From an uncultured Eubacteriales bacterium (lineage in GTDB: Bacteria > Bacillota > Clostridia > Oscillospirales > Acutalibacteraceae), in NCBI GenBank assembly GCA_948933715.1, contig CAQZPH010000008.1:29989-35838 (forward strand): a DNA stretch of 5,850 nucleotides, read 5' to 3'. The notes under the pieces are model-generated. The model was given only the letters and a program-made list of their open reading frames with translations. It was not told where the DNA came from and made no database searches. Shown in pieces: positions 4,829 through 5,850 of the stretch; within the stretch, counting starts at the first letter, position 1; every line of letters begins with the position of its first letter. A program made the position numbers and the translations under genes.

Positions 4829-5599
4829 GTGAGTAAGAAAATGAGAAAGATAATAATAGCAGGAAACTGGAAGATGAACAATAACCCAGAAGAGACTAAA
4901 ATTTTATTAAGGGAAATAAAAAATGGAGTTAATAAAATAAACTGTGAAATAATCGTATGTGTTCCATTTATTGATATTAGCGAAGCGGTAAGAGAAACTG
5001 AAAATACAAAGATAAAGGTGGGAGCACAGAACTGTCATTTTGAAAAGTCTGGGGCGTACACAGGAGAAGTTTCGGCACAGATGCTAAAGGATGCCAATGT
5101 GGATTATGTGATACTTGGTCACAGTGAACGCAGAGGATATTTTTTTGAAACAGATGATTTAATAAATAAAAAAGTTAAATCAGCGATCAAGAGAGGATTA
5201 AAAGTAATACTTTGTGTAGGAGAAAGCTTGAAAGAAAGAGAACAAGGTATAACCGAGAAAAAGATTTGCTTGCAAATAGAAAAAGCTCTTTTTGGTGTTA
5301 CACAAACAGAACTTAGTAACATAATAATTGCATATGAACCAATATGGGCAATTGGCACAGGAAAAACAGCAACCAAAGAAAATGCTGATTATGTGTGTAA
5401 GGCAATTAGGGAGAAAATTGCTAGCATTTATGGGCAGGGGAGTTCACAAGAAATTTCTATTTTGTACGGAGGCTCAATGAATGCTAAAAATGCTAAAGAG
5501 TTACTTGGTATGGAAAATATAGATGGAGGCTTAATTGGCGGAGCATCTTTGAAGTCTAAAGATTTTTTAAGTATAATAAAAGATACATCCGAACTTTAA
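4829..5599 (+). CDS. tpiA: Triosephosphate isomerase
   Basis: A 256-residue (beta/alpha)8-barrel enzyme, normally a dimer in the cytoplasm, that interconverts dihydroxyacetone phosphate and glyceraldehyde-3-phosphate. The active site is complete: AGNWKMN (11-17, with N13 and K15), the electrophilic histidine in ILGHSERR (95-102, H98), and the catalytic base E170 in AYEPIWAIGTGKT (168-180), whose second half is mobile loop 6. The phosphate-binding segments are YGGS (213-216) and GGLIGGASL (233-241). The length is usual for the family. The GTG start adds MSKK before the usual beginning MRKIIIAGNWKMN; it is chosen because the strong AAGGGGG site is correctly spaced only for GTG. If ATG 4841 is used the product has 252 residues. 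The gene follows pgk after the structured spacer and precedes gpmI by 27 bases, so tpiA-gpmI should be co-transcribed. I found no convincing promoter of its own. Confidence 0.97.
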   Translation: MSKKMRKIIIAGNWKMNNNPEETKILLREIKNGVNKINCEIIVCVPFIDISEAVRETENTKIKVGAQNCHFEKSGAYTGEVSAQMLKDANVDYVILGHSERRGYFFETDDLINKKVKSAIKRGLKVILCVGESLKEREQGITEKKICLQIEKALFGVTQTELSNIIIAYEPIWAIGTGKTATKENADYVCKAIREKIASIYGQGSSQEISILYGGSMNAKNAKELLGMENIDGGLIGGASLKSKDFLSIIKDTSEL

Positions 5600-5626
5600 T
5601 AAAATTTTTTGAGAGGAATTTTACAT

Positions 5627-5850
5627 ATGAAACGTCCGCTTATTCTTATTATAATGGATGGATTTGGTATAACCAAAGATGTAAAAAAAAGTGCTATAAA
5701 CCACGAAACAATCCCTCATTTGAGTAAAATTTTTAATCAATACCCAATGACTTTAATAGGAGCATCAGCATTGGATGTTGGATTGCCGGAAGGGCAGATG
5801 GGTAATAGTGAGGTTGGCCACACAAATATTGGTGCAGGAAGGGTTGTATA
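5627..5850 (+). CDS. gpmI: 2,3-bisphosphoglycerate-independent phosphoglycerate mutase (N-terminal part; cut by the right edge)
   Basis: The first 74 codons of the cofactor-independent mutase, which interconverts 3- and 2-phosphoglycerate using two metal ions, usually Mn2+, and a phosphoserine intermediate. It belongs to the alkaline phosphatase superfamily and is normally about 510 residues. The visible part has the metal-binding aspartate in LIIMDGFG (7-14, D11) and the motif VGLPEGQMGNSEVGH (51-65), in which S61 is the nucleophilic serine, followed by NIGAGRVV (67-74). The usual ASG before this motif reads ASA here (46-48), a minor difference. The start ATG (5627-5629) is preceded by GAGAGGAA (5611-5618). 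The 27-base gap after tpiA, with no terminator or promoter seen, indicates a shared transcript. The rest of the gene lies outside the window. Confidence 0.96.
   Translation, partial: MKRPLILIIMDGFGITKDVKKSAINHETIPHLSKIFNQYPMTLIGASALDVGLPEGQMGNSEVGHTNIGAGRVV

Noticed and set aside
5119..5376. An 85-codon minus-strand open frame inside tpiA
   Set aside because: It lies wholly antisense to intact, highly conserved tpiA codons, including the catalytic glutamate region, and shows no recognisable domain.
1..5850. CRISPR arrays, tRNA or rRNA genes, insertion sequences, attachment sites
   Set aside because: No regularly spaced direct repeats, tRNA cloverleaf, transposase motifs or long terminal inverted repeats were seen on either strand.

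Overview
The window comes from a low-GC Gram-positive bacterium, most likely an anaerobic member of the Clostridia. This rests on A+T-rich coding and spacer DNA, strong GGAGG-type ribosome binding sites, sigma-A-like TTGACA/TATAAT promoters, a lipoprotein of Gram-positive type, and the pgk-tpiA-gpmI gene order common in Bacillota. The species cannot be named from this sequence.

The left half (1-2773) is read from the minus strand. From right to left it holds a small single-pass membrane protein with a glycine zipper (2570-2755), a lipoprotein of the oligopeptide-binding SBP_bac_5 family (803-2413), and the first 236 codons of an FAD-dependent dehydrogenase of the COG2509 type (1-710, running off the left edge). 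Each has its own candidate promoter, so they are probably separate or only partly coupled units. A strand-specific hairpin lies between the small gene and the lipoprotein gene. No ABC permease or ATPase genes accompany the binding protein here.

The region 2774-2914 is a divergent promoter region. The right half is read from the plus strand: trmL (wobble-position tRNA 2'-O-methyltransferase), pgk (phosphoglycerate kinase), tpiA (triosephosphate isomerase) and the start of gpmI (cofactor-independent phosphoglycerate mutase). The last three are lower-glycolysis enzymes. TpiA supplies glyceraldehyde-3-phosphate, Pgk makes ATP and 3-phosphoglycerate, and GpmI converts that to 2-phosphoglycerate. 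A good promoter lies just before pgk. gap is not in the spaces seen here, and eno may lie beyond the right edge.

The part least explained by known features is the 150-base pgk-tpiA spacer. It can fold into a stacked three-helix RNA with a U-rich side bulge. Its 8-base terminal loop is exactly complementary to the bases that run into the tpiA Shine-Dalgarno sequence. This is a hand-found candidate for a cis-regulatory leader. Because the bases involved are A/U-rich, it needs comparative testing.
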